Counted from the first letter of the stretch, positions 36,731-51,300 are shown. The stretch is DNA of 64,000 nt from Apostichopus japonicus (GCF_037975245.1 NC_092563.1:22600960-22664959), one strand, 5' to 3'. Notes: generated from the sequence alone by a model not told the origin. Numbers and translations are program-made.

Positions 36731-38472
36731 ACTAAAGGAATTTATTGATTATTGACTTAAAGTCAAATAGTGTTATAAAAAAGTAGCTATGCAACATATG
36801 TAACGTTTGTTTAATGTGAATTTTTACTCACAAACATTTGGTTATTCAATAATTGTATCACTTCAGTTTTACGTAAGTTCCCAACATTTACATAACTTCC
36901 CAACATTGCGACGTGTTAAGTTTGCCACTTTGTAGCAGATAGCATACCAAAAACAAATGCAATACATGTATTCATCACATATACCCCACAACAGACTTAA
37001 ATCTTCATTTGAAGAAGAAAAAAAGCAAAAAGGATGATGATGATGACCAAATTCAACTTCATAATATAATTTTAGCTTTGGATGAGAAAGCTTATATATT
37101 ATAATAATTGACAACTTGCATGTTACCCTTTGAGGTAACATATAAGTTAAATGACTCAAATACAGTAAACTGTGCAGTTAATTTAATGGTAGAGTTGAAA
37201 GCATCAAGATAAGGTTATGAATGCAACTCCAAAACTCAACCCCTTATCTTGCTCCTTCAGCAATCATACCTTAAAACAACTTGAATAAAGTAAAATTGCA
37301 GTCATAGTGTATTTACAGTAACATCTAGAATACATCACATTCCAAAGGTACACAGGCTTTCCTGTCAATGGATTCACTGTCTATAATTGATAAAGCTGAA
37401 AAATTAATATTTAATCATCAACACTTGCAAAACAATTTGTATTAATTTTTCTTTGGAGATGGTCAAATTCTAAATCATATTTCTTTATATGCATGGATCT
37501 GCATGTCAGGTTACAGCAATTCATGATCTTACCCCTCAACTGGAGCCATTAAAATGATTCTTATCAATAATTTGACTGTGAGAATTTCAGTATTAAAGTT
37601 ACAAGCATTATACAGATCTTGATTTAATTAAAAAACAAGAAGAAAAAACAGGAAGAAAGAAACTTAAACTGAATTGAATTTATTCTATCCATTACTATAA
37701 AGTTCACTCTACAAAGTAGTTAACAAAGATGCAGAAAGGAAGGGATACATTTGCTGAGTGATGCTATTTTCCCCACATTTGCAACAGTATAAATTAAATC
37801 TGTGCACATAAGGGAGAGGGATATGATCCCAAACTGAAAAGTACTTACAGACTTATTTGGTTCACAACTGTTGCAATCCATTGATTCGATTTTTTTTGGC
37901 AGATGCCTGGCTTTTAGGAGTCACATATCAAGTGATATCCTTCTCTTATATTGAAATCTACAAATAAAATGCAATATTCCAAAAAGACTACACAAATCAA
38001 CTTTGTCATGCATCTTTATGAAACCATTGAATCTACTTAAAAAGTGAGGTATCATTAACATACATAAAACACAAAGATCCACATCACTTACAATGAAGTC
38101 ACTTCTTAACTCTAAACCTTGGCAGCTACTAATTTTGTCACCATCTCAGCTTTTCTTCATTCCACCCTTCATTAAATTTCCTTGTGAAGTTTTTGATGGG
38201 ATATAATCTGGTCTTATCCAGATCTTTCCCTTGGGCACTGCTGAGTGAAGCATTTGGACTGATAATGTACGTCAAATTGGGGATTGATGTTTTGATTCAT
38301 GTGAGCTTCCAATCCTTCCTACTGAGCCTTCCTGTAGTTTGTGGAGAATCCAGAGAAGTCTTGATTGGTGGTGAAGCTACCTCCAGGAGTAGTTCGAAGA
38401 GTCCACCTCTCATCTTGTTGCTCATAGCTGGTCGATTGGGAGTATAAGTGGAAGTTTGCTGTTGGGATGTTT
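36731..38472. other. Region downstream of the CYLD-like gene, no gene seen
   Basis: AT-rich with only short frames. It may contain the 3' UTR and poly(A) site of the minus-strand gene (AATAAA on the minus strand near 37680), but I cannot place the transcript end. Confidence 0.45.
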
Positions 38473-39113
38473 TCAGATCAATGTTGCTCCATTGATCTTT
38501 AGTTGATACTCCTTGAGATCTGATATTATCAGATCTACTCCCACACTGGTAAACATCTGTAAATCTAGTGACTGGGAGAGATGTGAACTGCTTCGGTCAC
38601 AGTTGTACTTGCTTAACTGTCCGATGTTTTGATTGCTATTATAGTTCCTTGATTGTTGGTCAATACCATGGTTCCTCAAATGTCCACTGCTTTGGCCAAT
38701 GTGTTGTTTAGTGCTATAGTTTCTTGGATATCCACTTTGTTGACTACAATTATAATTTTCCCAGATTTCACTAGGTTCACAATCCATATGATTTTCATCT
38801 GTTATCTCATCTGCTCATCTTGTATTCTGATGGGTACCTTTATCTGTATTGATTATAAGCCTCCTTATCGTACAAACGGTTGTCATTTTGCTGCCCGTAG
38901 CTCAAGGCCCTATCTCTACATCCCTGTGACATTACTCTTCTTTCTTCTGGCTCAATCCTTTGGTTACTGTTCCTTTTCTGAGGCACTTGCTGACTGGTTG
39001 GTTCTTGATTGAAAGTATTTTGGTATGTTGCGTCTGTATAACCGAGGCTGTGGTGAGGCTGCAAAATACTATGATTACTTTCTGAATAGCTGCCACCGTT
39101 TCCCTGTGCATTT
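38473..39113 (-). pseudogene. Possible out-of-frame Q/N/S-rich tail of the CYLD-like gene
   Basis: Directly after the stop at 39114 two long minus frames follow, overlapping 39196-38840 (about 118 codons) and 38787-38473 (about 104 codons), each in a different frame. Both have similar Gln-, Asn-, Ser- and Tyr-rich composition, with repeated HIGQSS / NIGQLS and QQSRNY / QQSGYP words. They could be a former disordered C-terminal extension broken by indels, an alternative 3' coding part, or chance open frames in the 3' UTR. Vertebrate CYLD ends close to where the main frame stops. Confidence 0.35.
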
Positions 39114-39328
39114 CTAACGTTTGTGGTTTTGAGAAATGGTGTCCATATGGGAAGATGCTCTATTCTTGACAGGTCTATAGAAGCATATGTAGGCATCTGA
39201 TAGCAGTCTCTTCAATTTTTTGGGAAAATTGTGTCTTTTCATATCTCTTCTGAGGCTGTCACTTTCCATTTGTTGCCTAAAGTTACTCAAATGAGCCACT
39301 TCAGGAATGTTGTAACCATGTTGATCAC
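39114..39328 (-). CDS. Exon 12: USP C-terminus and stop
   Basis: Acceptor TGTTTAG|GT, 215 bp with stop, residues 780-849. [11 protein letters not shown] and [15 protein letters not shown] correspond to the last CYLD strands (NGFNIPQV, LLCDAYMCMYQ). About 20 residues follow before the stop at 39114-39116. Confidence 0.92.
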
Positions 39329-42300
39329 CTAAACATACAAGAAAATGGATATGTTCTTTAACCAAGTTTGAGCTAACAAATCAGCCAACCACCAATCAAC
39401 TCTTTAAATAACTTTTACTAATGAATGAGAGTTACATGTTATTATTTTATTGACTGAAATGTTTTCACAACTTACTGCCAAAGGCAAAGTCATCTAGTAT
39501 AAATTACTGAGAATAAGGCCAATTTTGAGACCATTTAAGATAACCTGTTGACCCCTTTAGCCAAGTTTGAGACCATTTGATATAACCCATGGATCCCTTG
39601 AAGCTCTCTGAGTGTGAAAACTGATAAGGGTCACTCAATGTGTTTTAAAGCACCCAACAGAAGACTATCAATTCATTTGAAGCAGATTTCATTTCTTGGC
39701 TGGCTATGTACTGTATTGTTGGAAGATTACTTTAAATCTATTGTATATTGATTCCTTCACAAACCTGAAGTGAAGTTGAACATTTAATTGCAGCTTTAAG
39801 TTTGTACCCATCATGTTTATGAAACATCTTATAATAAAGACTGCTGGCCCACTATATTTTTAACGAAATAAAAAACGACTGTATTCAATTGTAAAGTTAA
39901 CTCTCACCCTTAACCTTTATCCGTCATTTGCATATCCGAAATGCTAAGAAGATATAGGAATGATGCCCTTTATTTTTGTAACAATAGTTTAATCTTAATG
40001 TTCACTGTCGACGAGCCCTGGCTCGCTTGTGGAGAAGGCTGGTTGAGTTGGCCACGAGGTGTTAGATACGTTTAGGTGTTAGTACGTTTGATTAAATATA
40101 TGTTACGCACGAATCCAGTGTTGTACATAGCACTTTTGATAAAATATATGTTACGCATAGTTCACAGTGTTGTACATAGTATATTTTGTATCCTTCCGAA
40201 CTCTACAATTACCGTAATCGGCCTCGCTTACATTTACAAGGATTTCAAAATGTGACACCTGTTGACCTTTGACCTCTACAAATTTCAATAGAGTTATTTT
40301 ATTCACCTAACTGGATCTCCATACCAAGTAAGTTAAAAAAGATGTACTATATCATGTTAACAAAGCTATCAGAATTTGACCTGTTGAACTCAAAAGGACT
40401 TTGGACCTTCACAGAAAAGAATATGGTTCTTGCACTCAATACCATAGATGTACCAACTATGAAGTTAATCCACCAAGCGGGTGTTACATACACAAGCACA
40501 CACACACATACCATCACATAGAATCCTTTTGCCTCTGGTGAGGAATTAAAAGAAAATTACAACATTGATAGGGTGAGTGGTATTACATGGAATTCTGTAT
40601 GAAAAGGAGCAGAAGGGTGATGATTGACGAAAGGTAATCCCGATATGAGCTGATGCATTTTATTAGTTAATAAACTGTGGAATTCTCATAGACTTATGTT
40701 TTGTATAAAGCGATGTGTTGTTTACTTCAAGATATAAAAAAATTGATATTTTGTATCTGTTTTAATTGCCATGTTTTTCAAGAATGCAGAATGATGTTAC
40801 TTATCATATAATTTAGTTAGAAAGATACATACATCATGCAGCGTTCACTTCATTAAGCTGTCCCACTTACCAAATTAGCAAAGTTACTTTACTTGCAATC
40901 AGTGACTTTCTTTGAACCAAAATCAAGTGACTTAAATCAAAATTTAAACCAGTGATTACAATCAGCCAACCCCTGGGAATTGTCGATTGACAGCTGAAAA
41001 CTAATGGGTGTGAGAAAAAAATGAGTTGGAAAAATTGTATTGGTGAGCCAGGGATTTATCCAGATGTTGCATAATTGATCTAATATTTTAGTTTGCTGAT
41101 GGCCATCCATTTAGTTATATTTTTACATCAATTATGTAGTCCAACCTAGCTTGATGCATTCCAAGCATCCATTCTGAGGAATGGTGGTTCCATATGGAAG
41201 ATCCAGGTTCATGGACCTAAACGTTGGGGAACGCTGTTGTAGATAACTGCAACAGCAGTAAGGTTTCATGAAAATTAAAAATATCTGTCTTGATATTCCT
41301 ACCACCAGAGAGGTAGGTGTGACTTGAAAACCTACCTCGTCCGTCAGCCATGCTATCAAAGAACACCCACTGTTCACCATCTCCACTACAAGTCTTTACA
41401 AAGGCCATGTAGTGACTTGTTTCGATGCAGACGACAGAAAACAACTCCATTCTGTGTTCTGGATAAAGATGCTGAGTCTTTACTGCAATGTTATCTTCAT
41501 CAACCTTTTCTGCTATTTCTTGAAACATCTTGGTAAATTCAAGCGTTACAGACAGGTTTGTAGTTTTATGTTTCTTTCTTTTCTACAACAAATAAAACAT
41601 GTAGACCATAAACTGATACGGAATTTACATGGGACACTCAAGTGGACACTGGTAATCAACATATCGTCCGTTTAAGGGGATCTACTAATTCTGCAACAAA
41701 TAAGGAACCTCTAATACCCTTTTTGGGAGAACACATTGAAGAGCTTTCTGCAGCAACAAAGACACATGCACACACATAACATTAAATGAACTGAATATTT
41801 ACTGAAATTATACATATCTATGGTCAGAATGCTACATTAAAATAAGGAAGGCATCGTCTCTGATTGCACATCCAATGTTGTGATTTCCCTTATGTATATA
41901 TTGACACAAAACCCATCTGACACAACTGAAATGTTCTCAATGATAGCAGCTGAAGTGATTTAAGTTGACATTGAAAAACTTAAATTTAGAACTCAATACA
42001 GAAACATTGCATTATTATCCAGACCTCTGCCAGCATTATTAGAATTTAAAATACGACCGAACCGTGCCGTACTATAAGTTGTATACATGTATCAAATAAT
42101 TACTGATATGTACCACCTATAATCAAATTCTATTCTAATCGCTTTGGCTAAAATTTCCGGAAGATGACAGCACAAAATGTCAAAACAACACAGGAAAGCA
42201 AATGCTTTCTTTTTAATTTTTGTACTTGAATAGTTCAACATTGTCTTGTCTTGGTACAAATCTTGTTCCCAGTTGCTAACAACCTACATGCTTTACTCTG

Positions 42301-45300
42301 CACATATTACCACATGAATAACTACAAAAGAAATACTTGAATGGGAAGCTTAGGGAAATGCAATCGGGTAGGGGAGTTAGTGTTTTTACAAGCATAATTA
42401 ACTTATTGTTTTATTCAGCATGCATACATTAAATTCACATTTCAAAGAGTGATAATATTGGTTTTCAGACTAACTTTGAAGGTAATAAATATATATTGAA
42501 GATATAATATCTCACATGTCTTGCAAGGTAGCAATCTACACAGAAGCTTTGAATGACATCTCTGTTTTCATCTGTTGACACGGGTGTGCAGTCCTTGCAT
42601 TCTATAAATGCAAGTTTACCACAGATACTGCACTGTCGGGGACCTGTAAAGCCAAATTAATTTATATTTGTAGATCAGACCAACAATTATCATAGAACCC
42701 ATGATTATTACGTTAAATCTTTGATAGACATTTTAAAAACAGAGCAGTAAAGAAATTTGGGGAAAACATTTTAAACAGACGGAGAAGTCTTTGATTAAAC
42801 ATATGGACAGTTTGCAGCTAGTAGGGGGTCCCACTGAAAAACAGAAAAACCTTGCACAGAAACTTTCCAAAGTGATAGGAATTAGTGCTCAAAATTTGTG
42901 TATAATGTATCAAATTTCCATTTATATAGCAAGTGGCCTCAGCAAATTTATTCTGTATAGAATAGCTAAATGCTATGCAAATTGAGCAAATTGCTTCATA
43001 AATGAAAATATATATCAGTTTTTATACACAGAAACATGCTATTTTCAGTAGCTTATGAGAAATAAGTTTCAATAGCCTGAAAAATCTTTAAAACAAAATG
43101 TGTGCACTAACTTATTCTTTTGAGCTGACTATGTGTTTAATTTCATATTGTTTTCAAGTAATTTAACAAAGTAGTTTTTGTAATGTCATATCTTAGAGGT
43201 ATTTAATCATGCACACAATGACTCTTTATTAAAGTAGCTTCTCATCAACCATGCAAGAACTTCTTTTCACATCTACAGTGAAACAGCTTGATAATACTCT
43301 CAGTTTTATACATGGAAATAGATCGGTACTGACTTGGGTTCATTAGGCTAAGTTTTCCCTTTGTAAACCTCTGCCTTTAGATCCTTGTGTACCTTTGGTG
43401 GAATAATGCATTGCACCTTTGTTTAGATTGCTTATATGATTTCTTTACTGGTTTTGTATATTACCCATTTATTGCGTCAATTTGAAAACAAAATGCACCT
43501 TCAAACTTCATGAAAGTTCTGTTTTTAACGGTCTTCGGACCAACAGACAAGCATAAAGAAATGTGTGGATAATAAAATTGTTACTTTCGTCAGTGCATGG
43601 TAAGTGACAAAGAAGTATTGTCGAGGTTTCCTGTGAGTTTCAGTGTTGTGTCAGCTTTTGCTTATTTCACATACTGATCTTTACTCTGTAAAGTTTAACC
43701 AAAAAACCTTCACACACTTTCCCCAGGAATCTCATGGAAAGAGAATGCCACTATGGATAGATGATGGTGTGGTATAAATAGAGAAATATAGTTAAAAGAA
43801 CTTTGTATTTTCATAATGTTGCAAATATGAATAATTCTGACCAAACCAAAGTCATACCTTTGGTAGCAATGAACAGAATCAATAGATCATTTTCATATAA
43901 AGCCAAAAAAATGTAATTTATACAGTAGCATCAGGAAAGCCATCATACAGTAAGCTTTAACCAACAAACAATCAGAAAGAGATGTGGGTACTAATAATTG
44001 GGGTTCAGAAGGGTTGGTGGTGAAGGATGAAAACAATTCTGGTGGCTTTCTTCAAGATTCGTTATTAGGTCAGCTTTAATTTCTTTTATTCCATTTATTG
44101 CATATAAGCTCTATCAATTAACTTTTTGCAGACCCAAAAATGATGAGATGATGATAAAAACTTCACATTATAGAAGAAATGCAATCAACTCACTATCTCT
44201 GATGAGTGTATTGATATCCATCTCAAGGCTGGGAATGATCCAATCATAAAGCTTGTTTTTCTTGCCATATTTATGAAGTTGAATGATTAAACACTCTGGT
44301 ACCTTCAGAAAATAGAATTCAAATTCCAAGATTAAATATTTTCTTGTAACCAAGAAAATCTTACAAATAAATCCTTGCCCAACAACAGTTTTTATCAAAG
44401 GGTATATTTATTCAAGTGCTTTGTGACCTATTTGAGACTAAGCAGTAAACATATGCATGTCCTATCAGCAATCAATCCATAAGACTGATACCTAAATATA
44501 TAATATTCTAGTTGGGAGTTACACCATGGTTGAGTATTGCACAATAGGTCAAGATGTCAATCGTTAGCAGTACAGTGATGTACAGAATGTACAGGTATCA
44601 CACCACAATTAGAGTAGTGCACGTGTGACTTTAACTGTCGGAAAATAGTCCTAATGTGAACACTGTATTGACTTTTTGGCCATTTTCGGAGTCATCACCA
44701 TTTTTTTTATGCTTGGATGTTAAAAAGGATGAAATAAACTACTGAAGGTCTAAAAATCTGGATGATTGAAGGTGATTTAAGGTATTTTAGAAATCTTTAG
44801 TGAAACAAGATGATTCTGCAAAGACAGCTGGCAAGATGTGTTGGTAAGCACTACGATTAACTTTGAGCTCTTCTAGCTCAAAATCTAATTGGTCATGGTG
44901 GCAAAAGTTGAATGTTTTATGATAGCCCAAGCCATTATCTATCATGTGCCAGGTAGGATATGTCAGTTGAAAACTTCTATCTATATGCTCTATCCACCTT
45001 GGAAAGTGACAATCTTAGTGTGTAAATCAATGGGAGCAATAAATGGTGGTGTCACACCTTCTGTATAACATGTTAGGGAACATTTCCACTGTAAATTTAC
45101 TGTACCATGGCCTGCTACATCCAGATTAATAATAAGCCTATACTTCACATACTTACATTCAAATCACTCAAAATTGGAGAGTTATGAAGGAAGAACTATC
45201 AATTGATGATATTCGACTGGCAATCTGTCTTGAACTGTCAAAGCACATTGACATTCCTACAGGATCCCTGACACAACATTATTTGTACACATTACCTACC

Positions 45301-48300
45301 ACAGACAATCGAAAGCATAGATTTATTTGATATGCACATATGTTAGTAGTGAACAGGTTACCTAAAACATTTTAAGGATTAGACATTGAGGTGAAATGTC
45401 TTTTGTACAGTATGTTTTTCACTTTAACTTGAACAAAAGTCTATAAATGTCAAAATGAATTTCCTTATTTTTGTTGGTCTAACATTTCTTTTCATACTCG
45501 TAACTTTCTATTCCTTACAATCATCATATTGGAAAGTGCTAGCCAACAGTTGATTTCATGCATTAAACTGCAATACAAGCCCATGGGAAGAGGTTCTTTA
45601 CACAATACACCATAATAACACTCAAACAGTAAAATCTTAGAGAAGCCATGCTAACGGAGGGAGTAGAGAAGTAAACTAATCACCTTAGCTAACTTCAAGT
45701 CAGACTGTAGGAAAGACAAGTGGAGCAGATCAGACACTGTTGACGTGTCTGAATTATCTTGCTTGTCCAGAAATATCTGATACATGAAAGACTCCATTGT
45801 AGTATTTTGGCCTTGACTGTGGAAAAGAAAGTAAACAATAAGGAAAAATGTCATATTTGGTTATTTCAGTTTAAGATGATATAGCTTCTGCAGTTATCAA
45901 AGTTCAACTTCTTAGTCTTCCAATGGTGGTATTATTTCCTACACTTTCAGACTCAAATATAGGTCTAACATAGCAACACCCAAATCACTTCTTTCAAGAC
46001 ATATTGTACATTTTTGGTTTTTCTGGCTTTTATTATTAGAGATTGCGTCATTCCTTCACCTATTAGCTAGACCATGGTAAAAGCCTCGTTCAGTCTCCAG
46101 TCTTGGTCTATGACAGAATATTCTATTACATGTAATGTAAATGATTACGGTATAGAAAATTAAACAAATATTTCACATTCTGTTTTCTTTTGGAATGAAA
46201 CAGGCAATACCACTACTATGTACCTGATCTGAAGGAAAGGTTTCACATTAATTAATTCCTGCAGGAGGGCTTGTATGAACTCTGCTGGATCTTTCTCCTC
46301 TGCTTGTAGACCTTGCAAGATGTCTAGGCCTCTCAGCAAGTTGCAGAAATACAGCATGTGATCGCCTCGAACATAACCAATGCTTTGAGAAGCAAGAAAA
46401 GAGAAAAATAAGAAACACAGAATCTGAATTAATGGACATGACCAAAGGGAAACATCTCCCAGTGGTTTCTTGCCTTTAAATACAGTACATATGCAGCATG
46501 ATGACCCTAAATGGTCTTTGACTTCACCCAAACAATAGGATCATTTTACTAATTATGGGGAAGCCATATGCTAAATATGAAAACTGCAGAGGTTACCCAT
46601 CTTGAGCTAGGGCATCACACATACACGTGCCAACTTGACTGCAAAGGTTACTTGCCTGCCTATAGCAAGTAAACAAAAAGTGAAAAAATCTCAAGCATTA
46701 TAGTGTAAGTCCATGGTCACGTTACTGTCATAAGTGATGGGTGATGTCATATTGAAAAATACTTTCACAGCAGATGTATGTAGCCTAGCTGGGCTAAGCT
46801 TTCTTAAAGTGATTATGTGCATACCGAAATAGGAAAACCATAAGATAGTGTTTGATGATATGTTTTTCTTTGTTTAGATGTACCACCGGTTTTGTTCATG
46901 GCTGATATTTGTTCTCTAATGACTGAAAATGACAGCACTTGATAGTTGTTAAAACGAATGGAAACGCCATAAAGATGGTAAAATTTTGAGGAAAAAAAAC
47001 GATTCTCGTTATGATTGCTAGACCACCCCTAAATGTGAATTTAGTAATGAATATGCAAAACTACACAGCGACAGTGTCACTGGTATAACTATCAATGTTT
47101 TAATGTTCGATTCCAATTTTGAGTTAAAATGTTGCTTTGGAAGCAAGCCACCCGACATGATGATGTAAGCCCTTGCGGGCTTCTCCCAGTCATAAGTCTA
47201 CATTTCAGATCAAACAGTCAAAAGTTTGCAATTTCAAAATATCAAACTTTTGTCTTACATTCCTTTTATTATAAGTTTATATGAAGAAAAATTCCAGAAA
47301 AACTGAAGCAAAACTCAGTAATCTAAGGATAAAAGGTGGGACATTATAAATTTGATAATGTGAGGAGCAAGTTAAAGTTTCCATTAAAAAATACAGATTT
47401 TGTTATGAGAAAATAAAAATTCAGAGATAAGGAAGTGGACATTTTGAGATTCCAACATCCCATTGGACCCACCATTGTATATAAAGACACTAAATTATTC
47501 TTCTGAGGAATACTCCAAAACCCCAGTTGTTAGTGCCATTCAGTTATTAGATAGTTTCCTATGACATTGTTCTGTATTTTTGGACTACATTTGACCAAAA
47601 GAGTGACAAGACCAAGGGTTGAAATAAGCGGGCGCCCAGGCGCTATTCGCGCCGGTAAGCACTAAAATAGCGCCCCTGGACATGAAAATACAATTTGCAA
47701 AGGTGCTACTTTGTCGGCAAATAAGCGCCCGCGTACTCCTGTAAATATCAGCCTTATCATGCGCTGCACAGAAGCCTGAAACTACATTGCATGCTAGTGC
47801 TATATAGTAACTGCTAGCGATTTGATAAAATCACTGATCGATAGAGTGCATGCACAATTGCACTGGTGCACATGGTTTATCGCACAACACCTGTACTGAT
47901 ACGTACGTACATGCCATACTTGAATTTTGTTTCTCCTTTTTAGCTCCTGGTAGTGAGAAAATAGCTCCTGGTCCTACTGAAATTGCTGCGAACCAGGAGC
48001 CACTTTTTTAGAAAGTGGCTCCTGGTCCACAAATCCTTATTTCAACCCTTGGACAAGACCAACCCAATAAAAATTTGAAGGTTAGCTGATTTTACTAGTG
48101 TTGTCTCGAACAGTCATTTAAAACAATAAAGTTCAGGTTTGGGAAGTTCATTCTTCTGTTGAAAGAATCATTTGAGTATCTTGTGGTGCAAAAATCTCTG
48201 AATTAGTGGCGTCAGATAATAGAGATTGACATTTGGGTGCACAGAATGCAGATAATACAAAATGGCGTCAAAAGTGGGAAGTTTAACAGAAGTTGTCTGG

Positions 48301-51300
48301 AGGTCATCTGTAGAAGGGCTACAAAACTTTGTGTGTGTATGCAAACTCTGAGAGAAAGAAGATGGCAGCATGACAATGGCTATGAGCCAAAGAAAATCTG
48401 AGGACTGGTTTTTTGGTCCTGTCTTCCTCAAATGTCGTGGCTTTTAAGGTGTGTTTCTTAGCACAGGTCCTGACATTCTGGATGAGGTGCATTCATGATT
48501 GTGCAATTGTTATGTATTCTGACTGAGTCCCCAGACGTCATTTCAAAAGAATCAACACGTCCTTTATCCGGATATTAAGATTAGGGTATGTTGATTTGAA
48601 CATTGTAAAAGAAATGGGGTCCTCATTCTGAATTGCAATTTTGAGACAAAACTTCTACAAAACACCTGCCAGATTTTCTTCTAGATTGTTAGGTTCCTAT
48701 GCATGACACAAACTCACAGACTTTCAGAATAAAGGGACAAATGAAGTGAAAAGTAATGTATTGCTATAACTCTAATGGGAAAACATTGAGTTAACTGTCA
48801 ATTGTCAGTTCACCTCCGAAATAACAGTTATGCGGGCTGCAGGTGAGTATCTCAGCACCATAATATTAAGTGTTATAACTTTAATAAAGCCCATGATTAT
48901 GGAAGCAGTGGCAACAGCATAAGGGCCAAGACAGAACAAGTATTAGACATAACATGGAAGCACTACAGATTGAGAAGAGAGAACTTCATGGTTTGAAACA
49001 GAATATTAAAGTAAAGAGCAGTGGAACTGAGCAGCTTGAACAATATTCAAGAAAGGAAAACATTAAAATAATTGGTCTAACTGAAGAAGAAATAGAGAAG
49101 ATTAAGGATTGCTGATTACATTTGATAGGATGGTCTTTAGGAGGGAACTGTTACTTCATATCCTTTATTCCTCACAAAGGATCTGTATACCACAATTACA
49201 GTGTCTTTGATGACATCACCAACGGCTGTTTCTCTTTAAGGTCCATATTTCGAGCTTCAATTTGAATTGTAGGAGAGTTTATTTCCAGGACTGGGTTACT
49301 TGATGCCTTTACATATTTTAAAGATGTTATGCCTGTTACAGCTGGCAATGATACCTCTTACCATAGTAATAACGCCAGAGAAGAGCTAGAAGCTCTTTAA
49401 ATATGTACCAAACAATTCAAACAAGTCAAATGCAAGAACAATAAAGGCCGTGATCTTACTGATATCTTTGTAAAGGACTTGTTTTATATATTGTGAATAT
49501 AAGAGAATCACAACAATAATTATGTAAATGCCATGCAAGTTATAATGCTGCCTCTTCACAGATCTAGCCAATCAGCAGTTAGGTACAAGTTGCACTGCTG
49601 CACTTGCAGCAATGTAATAAGGAATTTTTTTCATAAACAATTTACAAATTAACAATTGGCCTACCTTCTCAGAGGGTTTACAATTGTTGTCCGAAGAACA
49701 TCTTTGACCTGTGTGATATCCTCCTTGGTGGATTCATCATGGAACAAAATTGCATCAAAGATACTGTTGTATGCAAACATACTGAAGAGAGTGGCATCCA
49801 TATAGGAAGAGTTGTGGACTCCTTGGATACCTTTGAACATTCCAACCTGATAAGCTTCAACATTCTTTGGAGGATCAATGTAACCTTCAACTGGTTCACA
49901 GTCCTTGTCACCAAAATCTGAAGGAAGAAATTACTTTTTGACATTGTAAGCTCATGAACAGGGGAATAAATCCAAGTTTGGAGAAGAAATACAAACATTT
50001 ATGTGATGTAAATTAACAGAAAAAATGAAAAATTCTACTTAATCGCAACATTATGATTAAAGTTATGAACAGTTATAATGTTATAATATGTGTGAGATAA
50101 TACCCAGACAAATTTTGTGACATCCAATGCAAAGTTTAACAAGAAACAAAGCACAATTATTGTACAATAGGCCCAGACTTCCTTGAGTTAATAATCTCTG
50201 GGGTTTGGATATATATAGCCATCAACTGATCACAGTCAATGCCACCAAAATCTGAAATGTTGAACTGAACTATCTTAAATCAATATAGCATATTGAATTC
50301 CTTAGTCAAGTAACATTTCTATCTCTCGAATGGAGAACCAAAATGACAACAGAGTGACAGAAGCACAAATATCACGATTCACATGCACACACGAAAAATG
50401 ATAGGAACTTGCATATTACTAGGATAAAAGTACCCAAGAAATCTAACCAAAAATGGCATCGAGTAAAGAATATCTGATGGAGATGTAAAGTCACAATGTA
50501 AACAAAAGCAGTTGCTGTACCTATCCTATCAATATCTTCAATCAGTTCTTCTGATATCATATGATATATGCATGCTGTTCACTGATTGGTTAATATATGC
50601 CTTTTCTCTATACTGTTGTAGCTAGTAGCAAATTAAATTCCCAAATCAGTGCAGATTGTTTGTAAAATCTGTTAATGTGCACATTTAAATCCATATGTAT
50701 TTTAACATAACAAAACTTTCAGTTTATTTGCAATTCCTTGTTCCAAAACATTCACAGGGATGTGCAAAATTTGAATATTAGTTCAACATTATTGAAGGTA
50801 TGCATGACCACACATAATTACCTCTGTATAGCAATGTTTGTGCAACATATCCAAGCTTGACATCATACAAAGCAGAGGCAAGTCCGTCCACTTTGTCAAT
50901 TCCAAATGGTTGAATCATACTCCAGTATGACAACATGTGATACACTCTACTGGGAAGGGATTTAAACTTTTCTCTAAATGCATCTTGACGGACAGGGGAG
51001 ATTAACAGGTGATCAGCAAGTCGTTGCCAGGACTTTAATTCAATCTGATGGGCTATTTTCCTTAACATATCGTAACTCAGACCTGGAAAGGACAATGGGT
51101 ACAAAACTATTTGAATGCATAGCAACCTTCATGAACGAGCTAGAATGTAATTTCACATTCAATAAATGACATTCCTTCACAAAAGCTAAGACATGTAACA
51201 TCTGAACATGCAGACATTGTCCATACTTAGGAAACGATCTTACGGAAGGGAATGTCTCTCCATTGCAAAGAAAAAGAAGTTTGTCAAACTTAGTACTTTG

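Larger units (their letters stand above)
39329..41335 (-). other. Intron between exons 12 and 11
   Basis: Holds the paired intronic repeat (39366-39660) and the dispersed repeat (40255-40560). The rest is AT-rich without a recognisable feature. Confidence 0.7.
41583..45683 (-). other. Introns 41583-42515, 42644-44193 and 44303-45683 (between exons 11 and 8)
   Basis: Apart from exons 10 (42516-42643) and 9 (44194-44302) this stretch is AT-rich intron. I see no repeats with clear ends and no further exons. Confidence 0.6.

Noticed and set aside
38653-39012. 119-codon plus-strand frame
   Set aside because: Antisense of the minus-strand Q/N-rich frames; no plus-strand gene evidence.
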